Notes under the pieces: generated by a model
Told to the model about the DNA's origin: nothing
Database searches by the model: none
What the model saw: only the letters and a program-made list of their open reading frames with translations
Program-made: the position numbers and the translations under genes
In this document: piece by piece, positions 30,941 to 40,750 of the stretch
Position numbering within the stretch: position 1 is the stretch's first letter
How the letters are laid out: each line of letters begins with the position of its first letter
Origin: Prevotella sp.
GTDB taxonomy: Bacteria; Bacteroidota; Bacteroidia; Bacteroidales; Bacteroidaceae
NCBI GenBank assembly: GCA_022511045.1
Contig: JAFLSF010000008.1
Location: 1,607 to 55,935 of the forward strand
Length of the DNA stretch: 54,329 nt
Direction of reading: 5' to 3'

Positions 30941-32146
30941 TTAGTTATCGTGAGTAGTATGAATGAAATCAGTGTTTTTACGGTCTATTTTCAAGAGGTT
31001 AAGCACCATCCTCCAGACAAGTATAGGCAGGGAAAGTAATTTGCCAAAGACAGAATGTTTGCGCAATTGTTTGGGGGTAGACACATATAACGACAAACAA
31101 ATAAATAAGAACAGTAACCACCACTTAATACACCACTCACGTGATAATAAGGTAATAATCAATGCCATGAAGAACGTCAATACAATGAGCATAGAGCGAG
31201 GGATGAGTGCCTGCTGGATGGTTTTATCAATAAAATCAATATTGCCTGTTAGAATTGCCTTGGGGATGTAAGGTAACAAAGATAATAGACTTTGTATTTG
31301 AGCAGTCATCCAGCGCAAACGTTGTTTCTGGAAATTGTCCTTATTAGAAACCTTTTCATCGTAGACGTAAATGCCGTCCTCATAGTGGATATATATATTC
31401 TGTTTCAGTAGTAGGGCTTCTAACTCACGGTCTTCACCAGCTGTGGATAGTTTGTATACATTATTACAAAACCACTTGTAATCAAAGCACATACCACTAC
31501 CGATAAGTGCTGATGATAGTCCAATGCGATTATGTGCTTTGCGGAAAATTGTGTTGTTAATCTCCTCACTGACACCGTCGAGCACTGCAATGTTGTTATT
31601 GGAATTCTTTGCACATCGATGGCACTGAATAGCCTTGTATCCTTTAGTACAGGTGTTGTTGAGGCGATCCAAAAAATCGGACTCTACTATATTGTCTGCA
31701 TCCAAGATTACTATGTAATCGTAATCTTCCTCTTTTCCTTTGAAATAATCCATAGCATATTGCATAGCTTTGGCTTTTGAACTTTTCTCGAAAATTGGTT
31801 GTAGTAGAGTGATAGGTAGTTGAGAGAGTTGCTCGTTAGTCTCTGGCTGCATGTGGTCAGAAATGACACATACATGGAAGTTTGCATAGGGATAATATTG
31901 TCCGAGAAAAGTATGGACAGAATTGACAATAACACTGTCTTCATTATAAGCAGGATATAGTATAAGGAATTTGTAGTAGTGTGATTCACTAGTGATACTT
32001 TTTCTCCCTATGTAAGAAGCTAAACGTGATGACTGCTTTTTTCCAAGCATGGAGATAAGTGCAAAGAACAAAATATAGCCTCCCGATGTAGCCAATAAAA
32101 TCCATATTAGGATTTCTATAACGTGAAAGATGTACCAGATAATCAT
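30941..32146 (-). CDS. Processive-type family 2 glycosyltransferase (catalytic motifs intact)
   Basis: ILDADN (DxD), GEDRE, QKQRLRW; C-terminal TMs. Confidence 0.85.
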   Translation of the reverse strand: MIIWYIFHVIEILIWILLATSGGYILFFALISMLGKKQSSRLASYIGRKSITSESHYYKFLILYPAYNEDSVIVNSVHTFLGQYYPYANFHVCVISDHMQPETNEQLSQLPITLLQPIFEKSSKAKAMQYAMDYFKGKEEDYDYIVILDADNIVESDFLDRLNNTCTKGYKAIQCHRCAKNSNNNIAVLDGVSEEINNTIFRKAHNRIGLSSALIGSGMCFDYKWFCNNVYKLSTAGEDRELEALLLKQNIYIHYEDGIYVYDEKVSNKDNFQKQRLRWMTAQIQSLLSLLPYIPKAILTGNIDFIDKTIQQALIPRSMLIVLTFFMALIITLLSREWCIKWWLLFLFICLSLYVSTPKQLRKHSVFGKLLSLPILVWRMVLNLLKIDRKNTDFIHTTHDN

Positions 32147-32147
32147 T

Positions 32148-33314
32148 CTACAGTTTTTTGTTGACGATTTTTTTGAGTTTCATGCCGATAGGCGTTCTCG
32201 ATAATATTGAACTCGCCAGAATGAACGGTACAAGGAAGAAGGTATGGTCCCACTTGTCATCAACCAGATAGTTTGGCGTTGCTAAAGCAAAAATTAGAAT
32301 GATAAGTGCAAAGAGTAACCACCACTTGATGGCTAATGAGAAATAGATAAACGGAATGACAATACTCATTAATATAATGATAGCCATGAGTATCATGCGT
32401 GGAATGAGTAGCCATTGCAGCATTTTATCAATTAGGTCGTATTGATGGTTGATGAGACCACCTGGCAAATAGCGGATATTGCGAAGAATATTGGATAATT
32501 GGGAAACAATCCAGTGTCTATGTTGTCGATTGAAATCCTCAGCCAAACGCTCTTTTTCATCGAATACCATAATATCGTCGAAGTAGTCAATATAAATATG
32601 CTGACGCATCAGCATGATCTCCAATTCTTTATCATCCCATACTGTTTGAACTTTCATGATGTTTTGTTTAAACCAGTTGAAATCAAATGCTACACCCGAA
32701 CGAGCTGTAGCTGACGACAGGCCAAGAACAACATGACCACGACGGAATATAGAGTTGTTAACTTCCTCGAATATAGCACTCAAACGTGCAGGTGCAGTAT
32801 CGTGGTTCTGGGAGACACAATGCATTTGAATAGCCTTGGTACCTGCCGACTCATAAGCTTGATTAACTTGAGATAAAAACTCTGGCTCAACAACGCTACC
32901 TGGGTTTAATATGATGACAACATCATATATTTTAAGTCGTGGTAGATTATTGATAGCCAACTGGAGGGATTTTGCTCTAGAGTTTTTTTGAAAATTAGGC
33001 GTCAATAAAGTAATGGGTTGTTGGGCTAATCGAAAATTACTCATCTCGCCCAGCTGATCTGCAATAACTGTGACATCGAACTGTCGTTGTGGATAAAATT
33101 GCCCTAAAATGGAGGTAACGGTTCGCTCTGTAGCCAATCCATTCTTATATGCTGGTATCAAAATGATGAATCGATTCTCTTTTCGTGTTTTGGGGATTTC
33201 AGTATGGCGGCTGAACATGGATGATAATGCGAAAATGCCCATGTACAACACTGTCATAGATACAAAGATAAACAATGTGAGGTCGGTATAATATAAAATA
33301 TCCCAGAAATTCAT
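32148..33314 (-). CDS. Family 2 glycosyltransferase paralog lacking DxD (candidate pseudo-glycosyltransferase)
   Basis: Colinear with neighbour product but ILNPGS replaces ILDADN and QHRHW replaces QRLRW. Confidence 0.75.
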   Translation of the reverse strand: MNFWDILYYTDLTLFIFVSMTVLYMGIFALSSMFSRHTEIPKTRKENRFIILIPAYKNGLATERTVTSILGQFYPQRQFDVTVIADQLGEMSNFRLAQQPITLLTPNFQKNSRAKSLQLAINNLPRLKIYDVVIILNPGSVVEPEFLSQVNQAYESAGTKAIQMHCVSQNHDTAPARLSAIFEEVNNSIFRRGHVVLGLSSATARSGVAFDFNWFKQNIMKVQTVWDDKELEIMLMRQHIYIDYFDDIMVFDEKERLAEDFNRQHRHWIVSQLSNILRNIRYLPGGLINHQYDLIDKMLQWLLIPRMILMAIIILMSIVIPFIYFSLAIKWWLLFALIILIFALATPNYLVDDKWDHTFFLVPFILASSILSRTPIGMKLKKIVNKKL

Positions 33315-33318
33315 AATG

Positions 33319-34227
33319 TTATGATTTTATAAAGTGATTGACACCGCGAAAGGTTGCTTTTGCCAAATCAGGCCGAGCATTGATGAGGTGTTTGATAATA
33401 TCCTTACTTGCTACAATGGTTATTAAGTAGAAGTAGGATAATAAGCGTGAAACATGATGATTATTGCGTCTGACGAATAGTAAGCGATTACGGGTTATAT
33501 AATATGTTCTCATTGAGCTTTGTTGACCTGTTGACTGGCTCTCTTTATGATAAATTGTGACGGCAGGCTCATACCAAATGTCATATCCAGCACGGCGAAT
33601 CATTAGTGACCAGTCTAGCTCCTCATAATAGAGGAAATAACACTCGGGCATTAACCCTGCTTTCTTTATTGCATCGCGTCTAACAAGCATGGCAGCTCCA
33701 TGAGCATAAGGAGTAGGATGGGGAAGGTTGTATTGTCCATAATCTGTCTCACCAAAGCCAATGGAATGATTACGCAAGGTTATAGGGGAGAGTGGAGTAT
33801 AACCTGCAAACTGAATAGGATTACCATCCCATGAAAAACAGATTTTTGGGCAAATAATTCCAATCTTTGAATCTGCCTCCAACCTTTCTATCAATGGTTG
33901 AAAAATGTTTTTCACTCTTTCTTCCTTATCAATATTTTTTAGATATAATAATGTATCATTATTAAGGAAGAATAAATATTTACCATGTGCTGCTTGAATA
34001 CCAAGATTGTTACCTCCAGCAAAACCAAGATTCTTGCTACTGCGAATAACTGTTATCTGGGGAAAACGCTGCTCTATAATTGTTGCTTCGTCTTCATGAG
34101 AGGCATTGTCTACCACGATTACCTCCATGGATGTGTCTTCTAAAGGTAATGTATTCATCAATGCACAGGTATCTTCTAGTCCGTTGTAATTGATGGTGAT
34201 GACAGATAGCTTACACTCTTGATGCAC
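33319..34227 (-). CDS. Glycosyltransferase family 2
   Basis: LSVITINYNGLEDT, VVDNASHEDE, FFLNNDT, EELDW. Confidence 0.88.
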   Translation of the reverse strand: MHQECKLSVITINYNGLEDTCALMNTLPLEDTSMEVIVVDNASHEDEATIIEQRFPQITVIRSSKNLGFAGGNNLGIQAAHGKYLFFLNNDTLLYLKNIDKEERVKNIFQPLIERLEADSKIGIICPKICFSWDGNPIQFAGYTPLSPITLRNHSIGFGETDYGQYNLPHPTPYAHGAAMLVRRDAIKKAGLMPECYFLYYEELDWSLMIRRAGYDIWYEPAVTIYHKESQSTGQQSSMRTYYITRNRLLFVRRNNHHVSRLLSYFYLITIVASKDIIKHLINARPDLAKATFRGVNHFIKS

Positions 34228-35734
34228 GTTTCTTTTCCAACTTCAGCCGTTCTTTTTCTATTTGTATTGCAAGCAGCTCTTTTTCGTATTCATTCCACTC
34301 GTTTTCTATCCAAGGTAGTACATAAACAATACTCAATCCGCCGTAAAAAATTAGACAATTGGGGAATTGCATTAGAACTTGGTTCCCGTAACCACCTAAT
34401 TGCTGCGATACAAAGGCACAACAAAACCCAGCTCCTATGCCTCGCAAGGATGGGCTCTTAATGCGAAAGAATACAATGCAACAAGCACCTATTAGCATAA
34501 CTGCTGTACAAATAAGGAAGATTGTGATACCGATAACTCCTGTATGAATCCAAATGAATACATACTCAGAGTCGGGTGGTACGGTAGCCATAAAAGTATA
34601 TTTGTTATTAGCAGGAGCATTTTGATATCCAATATGCATACCAATTCCCCAAGGTGCTTCTGCCATATACTTTTTCATAGCTTCCTGATTGATCGAACGA
34701 GTGTTAGCCGATGCGTCATCTTTATTAAAGGCTGAGCGCATACGTCTAATTTGCTGATTGCTATTACCTATAGTAGTAAATGCCAGAAAGAAAAAAGCCA
34801 AACCAAAGAAAATTGTAAATGGAATTGCAATTTTAAAGGATTTGGAAAGGAAAATATATGTAAAAAATCCTGCTATCATACAGGCGATGGCTGTACGTGT
34901 TCCAGATGGGAACATAGCCCAGATACAAATAATACCTGTAATAAGGAAGAATATCTTGTGTTTTTTTACTTTACTATTGATACCAAAGATGATGAAAGCT
35001 ACAGCTGTAGACGCAATACCAATACCAAAGTTAGCAGCATCACTATATATGGAAAAATATCGAGTAAGTGTTCCTGCCTGTAGGATATGGGTAGAGCGGC
35101 CACGAGTTTGAAGCCATGCATTTTCTGCAGCAGTAAAGCCTAAATGTTGTTGTTTCCATACCCAAAAAGCAGCGAAAAGTGCTAAAGCTCCCCAAACATA
35201 TAGATAATTAACAAGAACTTTGGGATTTGTAATATATAATATATATACAATAAAAGCATATAATAGCTGGAATGCCATCATACGGGCGGCTGTATACCAA
35301 CTGCCAATATCAATACCGATGCCACATGTATCGTTAAGGACTTCCAAGGTGCAGTATGCACACCATATGAATAATGCTACTAACATGGCATTGGCTGCTC
35401 TATGGAACTTTGCTTCTTTTACATCAAGTATAGCCAATGCAATGAGAATAATTTCCAGTAGCTCATTATACATAGACATGGGAATTCCGTTAGGTAGACT
35501 AACATTGTGCCACTGGATTATATAATTGATACCCATTAGTGCCCAAAATACATATAGCCGATGTTCGAAAGAGCTGACGGCCAACATGGCTATAATGGGT
35601 AATAAGCAGACTACAGCAAATGCAGAAAATCCAGCAACATTGAACTGGTAAAGTGCTAGCAAAAATAGGAGAAAGAGTAATATTACTCTTCCTCCGTGAT
35701 CCCTAGCGTATGTTTTGAACGCAGTGCTTACCAT
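34211..35734 (-). CDS. O-antigen polymerase/ligase family (Wzy-like)
   Basis: 507 aa polytopic; large loop GIGMHIGYQNAPANNKYTFMATVPPDSEYVFIW. Confidence 0.78.
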   Translation of the reverse strand: MVSTAFKTYARDHGGRVILLFLLFLLALYQFNVAGFSAFAVVCLLPIIAMLAVSSFEHRLYVFWALMGINYIIQWHNVSLPNGIPMSMYNELLEIILIALAILDVKEAKFHRAANAMLVALFIWCAYCTLEVLNDTCGIGIDIGSWYTAARMMAFQLLYAFIVYILYITNPKVLVNYLYVWGALALFAAFWVWKQQHLGFTAAENAWLQTRGRSTHILQAGTLTRYFSIYSDAANFGIGIASTAVAFIIFGINSKVKKHKIFFLITGIICIWAMFPSGTRTAIACMIAGFFTYIFLSKSFKIAIPFTIFFGLAFFFLAFTTIGNSNQQIRRMRSAFNKDDASANTRSINQEAMKKYMAEAPWGIGMHIGYQNAPANNKYTFMATVPPDSEYVFIWIHTGVIGITIFLICTAVMLIGACCIVFFRIKSPSLRGIGAGFCCAFVSQQLGGYGNQVLMQFPNCLIFYGGLSIVYVLPWIENEWNEYEKELLAIQIEKERLKLEKKRASRV

Positions 35735-37917
35735 TACTTTGCGTGTTCGTTCTCTGTTGCTGTCAAACCTAACTGTGACATTCGATAAACAAAGTTACTG
35801 AACTTCGTATAAGGAGGTAATTGGCCAACAAATTCTTCAACAGCATAACGGCTTGCTTCAGTGAGATACATATAAAGAGAGTTTTTATGCTCCTCGTCAA
35901 GCATAGCTTGTACTTCCTTGAGTGCTTTCTGGTCAACGTCTTTCCATGTGCGATTAGCACGTGTAATCATAAGGTTGATGGTTCCCATATTTAATAAAGC
36001 AGGGGAAATAGAGTTGTCATTTAAATTAGGATATTCAATGATAGCTATTTCATCAGGAAGTATGTCTGGACATAAATCTTTAATATCCTTTGCCAAAATA
36101 AATCTGCTATCTTCTGCCAGGAAATCTTCATCATAGGTCAAACGACGTACTTGCAAACCAAGAGAAATCCAATAATTCTCTAACTCCTGAGCCAAAAAAC
36201 TCTTACCATTACCCGAATCGGTGGAAATAAGGTTAAGTACATTCTGCTGTCCTTCTTGAAAATGAGGGAGAAGCGCCTTACTCAACTGTTTCATAGACAT
36301 ATCAGCAATTGTCTTGTTGAAACGACGATAACGTAGATTGCTCTCTTTGGGGAAACAGCCCAATACAGGTATCTTGGTGATGCGCTCTGAACGCATACGA
36401 TCCCGAAGTGTACGATCAAGCATCTCAATGAGTAAGAAGTAAAGTGCTGTGAGCGCAAAAGCCAACATAAATGCTCCTAAAAGTATCATTATACGATTAG
36501 TTGGCTGAGCATTCAAAGGGAACATTGGCGGGTTAAGCACGCGGAGAGTTGCCGTTGACATCTGAAGGTTCTTTTGACGCAAACGAGCTGCATTCAAAGC
36601 TTTCAGCATTTCAATATAATTTGCCTCAATGAAAGCAATATGACGATCCTTACGATCAAGGGTGGCACCAATAGGCGCATAATAGAAATATTGTCTGTCA
36701 AGATTGTCTTTCATTATGTTGGTGGCACTCTCTTCGGCTTTGGTTTTTTCCAAAAGAAGCAATTGTTCTAACCATTTTTGTAACAACTCATGTGCTTTGA
36801 CGCCAGTATCAGTACTATAGATAGATGCTTCAATATCCTTAGTTAATTGGGTTACACGTCCTGTTGCAGTCTGTAGGTCGCGCTGAGCCTTAGCCAATTC
36901 TTCTTGAGATTCATTGTTGTTGCCACCACCCTCACTACTCATTAGACGGAGGTTTGAGATGCGGGATTGAATACGAGATATGTCGCGCACTTGACTTGTG
37001 AACTCCTGATTGGAGCGAATGAGTTGGGCACGATTACCTAACTGGCGTTCCAAATAGTCGAGTAGTGCTTTAGATGAAGTACGATTCAACAGCTGGTCAT
37101 TACGGAAATTCTGCTGTTGAGCCTCCAAAATCGTTAATTGTTTAGTCTGCTCTCCGTAATTGATGATACGTTTAGAGATGTTATAACGGATGAGATCATC
37201 CTCGGCATTGGTCAATATACGCCATAGACGATGTACCTCACGTTCGAAGAATTTAATTACGTTGCCTGTCTCACCAAAACGGATTTGTTGATATTGGCGG
37301 GCAAATACATCATTGAGAATATCCAGCGTATTATAAACAACACCAGCATCGTTACCAGAATAAGCAATGTCAATAATATCACTCTGCGGGAGTTGCAGAA
37401 CTTTTAGTCGGCTGGTAATATTATTGATGCCGAAATAAGGGTGGTAATTTAAGATACTAAATAAAAAATTATCCTGTGAAGGCTTTTCATAAGCCTTTAG
37501 GTTTGAATAAGTTGCTGATTCGCTGTTACGGTTAATAAGGGCCTTGACCTCGGGAGGTACAATAGCGTTTAGTTGGCGATAGTGTTCTGCAGAAATATAA
37601 TTATTGTTCTTATTTGGATTGCCATACATCATACAGCGTGCGAACAAACGAAGAGACACTTCATGGATAGTGTTGTCTGTAGTGATAATTAACATAAGGT
37701 TGGCAATATTAGTTTGAGCGTTGCCACCTACAGAACCGTTACCTCCTTCTAAATTGTATCCCGTTATCATACCTGTGTAGATGGTTGTGTTGGCATCATA
37801 GATACGTTCCATGTTGCGAGTCAAAAACCAAGCTACAATAAGTGCTATCAGAGGTAAAGTAACTAAATACCAACGTATCTTATAAAGGAAACGGACAAAA
37901 TATCTGAACAAATCCAT
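35734..37917 (-). CDS. Wzc-like polysaccharide co-polymerase with degenerate tyrosine-kinase domain
   Basis: Two TMs flanking long coiled-coil, then STDSGNGKSFLAQEL P-loop; no canonical Walker A'. Confidence 0.78.
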   Translation of the reverse strand: MDLFRYFVRFLYKIRWYLVTLPLIALIVAWFLTRNMERIYDANTTIYTGMITGYNLEGGNGSVGGNAQTNIANLMLIITTDNTIHEVSLRLFARCMMYGNPNKNNNYISAEHYRQLNAIVPPEVKALINRNSESATYSNLKAYEKPSQDNFLFSILNYHPYFGINNITSRLKVLQLPQSDIIDIAYSGNDAGVVYNTLDILNDVFARQYQQIRFGETGNVIKFFEREVHRLWRILTNAEDDLIRYNISKRIINYGEQTKQLTILEAQQQNFRNDQLLNRTSSKALLDYLERQLGNRAQLIRSNQEFTSQVRDISRIQSRISNLRLMSSEGGGNNNESQEELAKAQRDLQTATGRVTQLTKDIEASIYSTDTGVKAHELLQKWLEQLLLLEKTKAEESATNIMKDNLDRQYFYYAPIGATLDRKDRHIAFIEANYIEMLKALNAARLRQKNLQMSTATLRVLNPPMFPLNAQPTNRIMILLGAFMLAFALTALYFLLIEMLDRTLRDRMRSERITKIPVLGCFPKESNLRYRRFNKTIADMSMKQLSKALLPHFQEGQQNVLNLISTDSGNGKSFLAQELENYWISLGLQVRRLTYDEDFLAEDSRFILAKDIKDLCPDILPDEIAIIEYPNLNDNSISPALLNMGTINLMITRANRTWKDVDQKALKEVQAMLDEEHKNSLYMYLTEASRYAVEEFVGQLPPYTKFSNFVYRMSQLGLTATENEHAK

Positions 37918-37945
37918 AGTAGCTTATTTTATGTTATAAAGATTA

Positions 37946-38887
37946 TTATTGTTGTGACTTAGCCCTTTTAGAGGCCCTTCTATCGGCCTGTTCTAATTTA
38001 CGGTATTTCTTCTCGTCTTCGGAAGCTGCTTTTCTAATGCTTTTGGCAACAGCCTTGTTTTCTTTCCGAATCTGTTTTTCTGTCATCTCCTCATCATCCA
38101 GTGTAATATCTGTCGTGGTATTGGTGAGGATTGGAGTATGTGTAAGAATCTCCAGCGTGATAATATCGGTAGTAATAGAGGTCTGTAAAGCTTGATATTG
38201 AGATACGACATCAATCTCATGGAGTTTAGTCCATGCAAAGTCTTCAATGCTCATGTTACCTTGATGGAAATCTTCTTGATTTAAGGCACCCGCTCCTTGG
38301 TATGCAGCAGCGGCTTCACCAGAGGTTTTTAAAGCAACCAAATTGTTAGTAATTCTAATATATAGGGTAGCGATCTCTAGTTTCAATTCGTCAAAAGCCC
38401 TGTCCTTTTCAATACGCGCCTTTTCTGCCTCCAGTTTCTTACGATGTACGGCTGCTCTGAGATCCAAGATGTCTTCTAAAGGAACACTGACGTTGACACC
38501 AACATTCCAATAGCTTTGTTCTGAACCCTGAAATTGGTAGATAGTTGTATAACTCTGAGTGGAGTTGTTATTACCCCACATATCAGTCTTTCCGTAGCTA
38601 TAGCTAGCATGTCCATAAACATAAGAGAAGATGTGCCGTTTTTGCTTAGAAACTTCTGCCTGCGCAATCTCTTGAGCCTTGGCCATTGAGAGTATTCGAG
38701 GATTCTGCTTTGCATTCTCATAAAGAACACCAAGTGGCGGAAGGTGGAATGATGAAAAATTGATAGTTTTGTTCTCGCTTGAATCAAAGAATCCAGCACT
38801 GATACCGCTATTGTTGTACTGGGCATGACTCACTAATGCCGTTGTAACAAAGGCGGTGGTAAGGAGGATATGTTTTAAACTCTTCAT
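37946..38887 (-). CDS. TolC-family-like outer membrane protein, half-length
   Basis: Signal peptide; helix - beta pair - helices pattern; DFHQGNMSIEDFAW; basic/acidic C-tail. Confidence 0.65.
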   Translation of the reverse strand: MKSLKHILLTTAFVTTALVSHAQYNNSGISAGFFDSSENKTINFSSFHLPPLGVLYENAKQNPRILSMAKAQEIAQAEVSKQKRHIFSYVYGHASYSYGKTDMWGNNNSTQSYTTIYQFQGSEQSYWNVGVNVSVPLEDILDLRAAVHRKKLEAEKARIEKDRAFDELKLEIATLYIRITNNLVALKTSGEAAAAYQGAGALNQEDFHQGNMSIEDFAWTKLHEIDVVSQYQALQTSITTDIITLEILTHTPILTNTTTDITLDDEEMTEKQIRKENKAVAKSIRKAASEDEKKYRKLEQADRRASKRAKSQQ

Positions 38888-38912
38888 TAGTATGGACAAG
38901 TTTAATAAGGGT

Positions 38913-40121
38913 TTATACGTTTTCTTTTTGGATAAAAGCTGTTAAAGTACGGAATATAATCTTCATATCAAGCATGAAATTATAGGTCTGCCCGTAGGTG
39001 ATGTCCAATTGCTTACGCTCTTCGGCAGACATATTGCCACCTTTTCCACGTTCTTCGACCTGCCAAAGTCCTGTCAGTCCAGCAGGGGCAATAAATCTGT
39101 CAATATGGGCATCAACTGTAAGTTTCTCTGCTTCGTAAAGTGGTAGTGGGCGATTGCCGACAACGGACATCTCTCCCTTGAGAATGTTAAATAACTGTGG
39201 CAGTTCGTCAATACTATATTTGCGGATGAAGCGACCAACTTTTGTGACGCGCGGGTCATTTTCAATTTTGACGAAAGCATTGTTGACATCATCTTCTTTC
39301 TTCTTGCTGAAATCACTCTCTGCCACAACAAAGTCATCGCCAACCAGCATACTCTCCTCGTCACTAAACATCATTTCAGACTCCATGCCCATGCTCATCA
39401 TATCCATTTCAGCTTGTTCGCCTAAAGGAGCAATGATAGTAGTCTTTGCCTCGTCTACCATTTCTTGATGGTCAGCATACTGATTATGGTCTTTGCTCAG
39501 CTCTTTTAGTCTTTGCTCAGCATCCACATACATACTGCGGAATTTTAGAAAATCGAAAACTGTATAGTTTGTTCCCACACGTTTCGACTTGAAAATGATA
39601 GGACCTCTACTTTCCAGACGGATAGCGATAGCAGTTAAAATGAATATAGGGGACAATAGAACGATAGCGATGCAAGAAAACAGAATGTCAAACAACCGTT
39701 TCCATACGGGAATCTTGAACTTCAATATTCCGTATCTTGGAGCCTTGTCATCGAATAGGATATTCTCGCGGTCAGAGATGAATTGTATCTTCTTGTTGAA
39801 ATCTGTAATGGTAGCTCCTGCAATGATGGTGTCGTTGATGCCGCATTTGGTGTAGATGTCCCTTTCTTCAGGAGGCATCGTTTCGGTAATAAGTACAATG
39901 TATACATTGCGGCATTTCTTGCGCAGATAGGTGATTGCCGTAATGTCTTCATTCCGAACACTACGCTCATAAAACACCAAAAAATGTTCATTGGCAACAT
40001 GTTGAGTACATATCTGGGCGGCATCCTTGTAGGCATTGGTCATACGCACCAACTGTCCTGGAATGTATTTTAGACGTTCCTGTGTTTTTGGGTTGTCGCC
40101 TAAGTATACTACACCTATCAT
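38913..40121 (-). CDS. Sugar transferase (PGT) with N-terminal receiver-like domain
   Basis: C-terminal KRLFDILFSCIAIVLLSP, KFRSMYVDAEQ, SIDELPQLFNILKGEMSVVGNRP; N-terminal about 120 aa alpha/beta. Confidence 0.88.
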   Translation of the reverse strand: MIGVVYLGDNPKTQERLKYIPGQLVRMTNAYKDAAQICTQHVANEHFLVFYERSVRNEDITAITYLRKKCRNVYIVLITETMPPEERDIYTKCGINDTIIAGATITDFNKKIQFISDRENILFDDKAPRYGILKFKIPVWKRLFDILFSCIAIVLLSPIFILTAIAIRLESRGPIIFKSKRVGTNYTVFDFLKFRSMYVDAEQRLKELSKDHNQYADHQEMVDEAKTTIIAPLGEQAEMDMMSMGMESEMMFSDEESMLVGDDFVVAESDFSKKKEDDVNNAFVKIENDPRVTKVGRFIRKYSIDELPQLFNILKGEMSVVGNRPLPLYEAEKLTVDAHIDRFIAPAGLTGLWQVEERGKGGNMSAEERKQLDITYGQTYNFMLDMKIIFRTLTAFIQKENV

Positions 40122-40158
40122 ATATTATATAATAATGTATACAACTTCTTTCCTTTTT

Positions 40159-40530
40159 CTATTCGTTAGGAAGGATCTTCTTGACACGAATCTTCAGCTC
40201 CATAGGATTAAACGGCTTTACAATATAGTCTACTGCACCAACCTCCAACAGACGGATGCGCTCGCTGGTAGAGTCCTCGCTTGACAGCATGATAACGGGA
40301 ATATGGCGGAACAACTCATTCTGCTTAATCCACTCCAAAAAATCGTCGCCACGCATCCCCGGCATACGAATATCAGAGATAATGAGGTCGGGAGTGTTGC
40401 CTGCTTGTAACCACTTTACACCCTGTAGTCCATCTGGCAGCCACTGGACGTCATAATCACTCATCAAATAGATAGAGAGCACTTTTGCGATGGTCTCTTT
40501 GTCGTCAAGAATTAGTATTTTCTTCTTCAT
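40159..40530 (-). CDS. Single-domain response regulator
   Basis: KKKILILDDKE, DLIISDIRMPGM, IMLSSED, DYIVKPF; start at 40530. Confidence 0.9.
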   Translation of the reverse strand: MKKKILILDDKETIAKVLSIYLMSDYDVQWLPDGLQGVKWLQAGNTPDLIISDIRMPGMRGDDFLEWIKQNELFRHIPVIMLSSEDSTSERIRLLEVGAVDYIVKPFNPMELKIRVKKILPNE

Positions 40531-40607
40531 ATATGAATAAAATCTTAACAAATATTTGCCTTTTGTTGCACAAGGTTGTTGTGAACGTCCTTGTATTCTT
40601 TGCGATG

Positions 40608-40641
40608 CAAAGGTAAAAAAATATTTTTAATTGTAGTCAAA
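40608..40641 (-). promoter_or_regulatory. Bacteroidetes-type promoter for the leftward polysaccharide operon
   Basis: Minus strand TTTG (40638-40641), 22 nt, TACCTTTG (40608-40615). Confidence 0.5.
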
Positions 40642-40750
40642 TAATAATAAAAAAATGCTGAAAAACTCTAAAAAAGTTGCAAATAAGAAAGAAAAGGAGG
40701 AAATTTGTAGAGTAAAAGAATAAAGCAATATTGTTTAATGAATAACAAAT

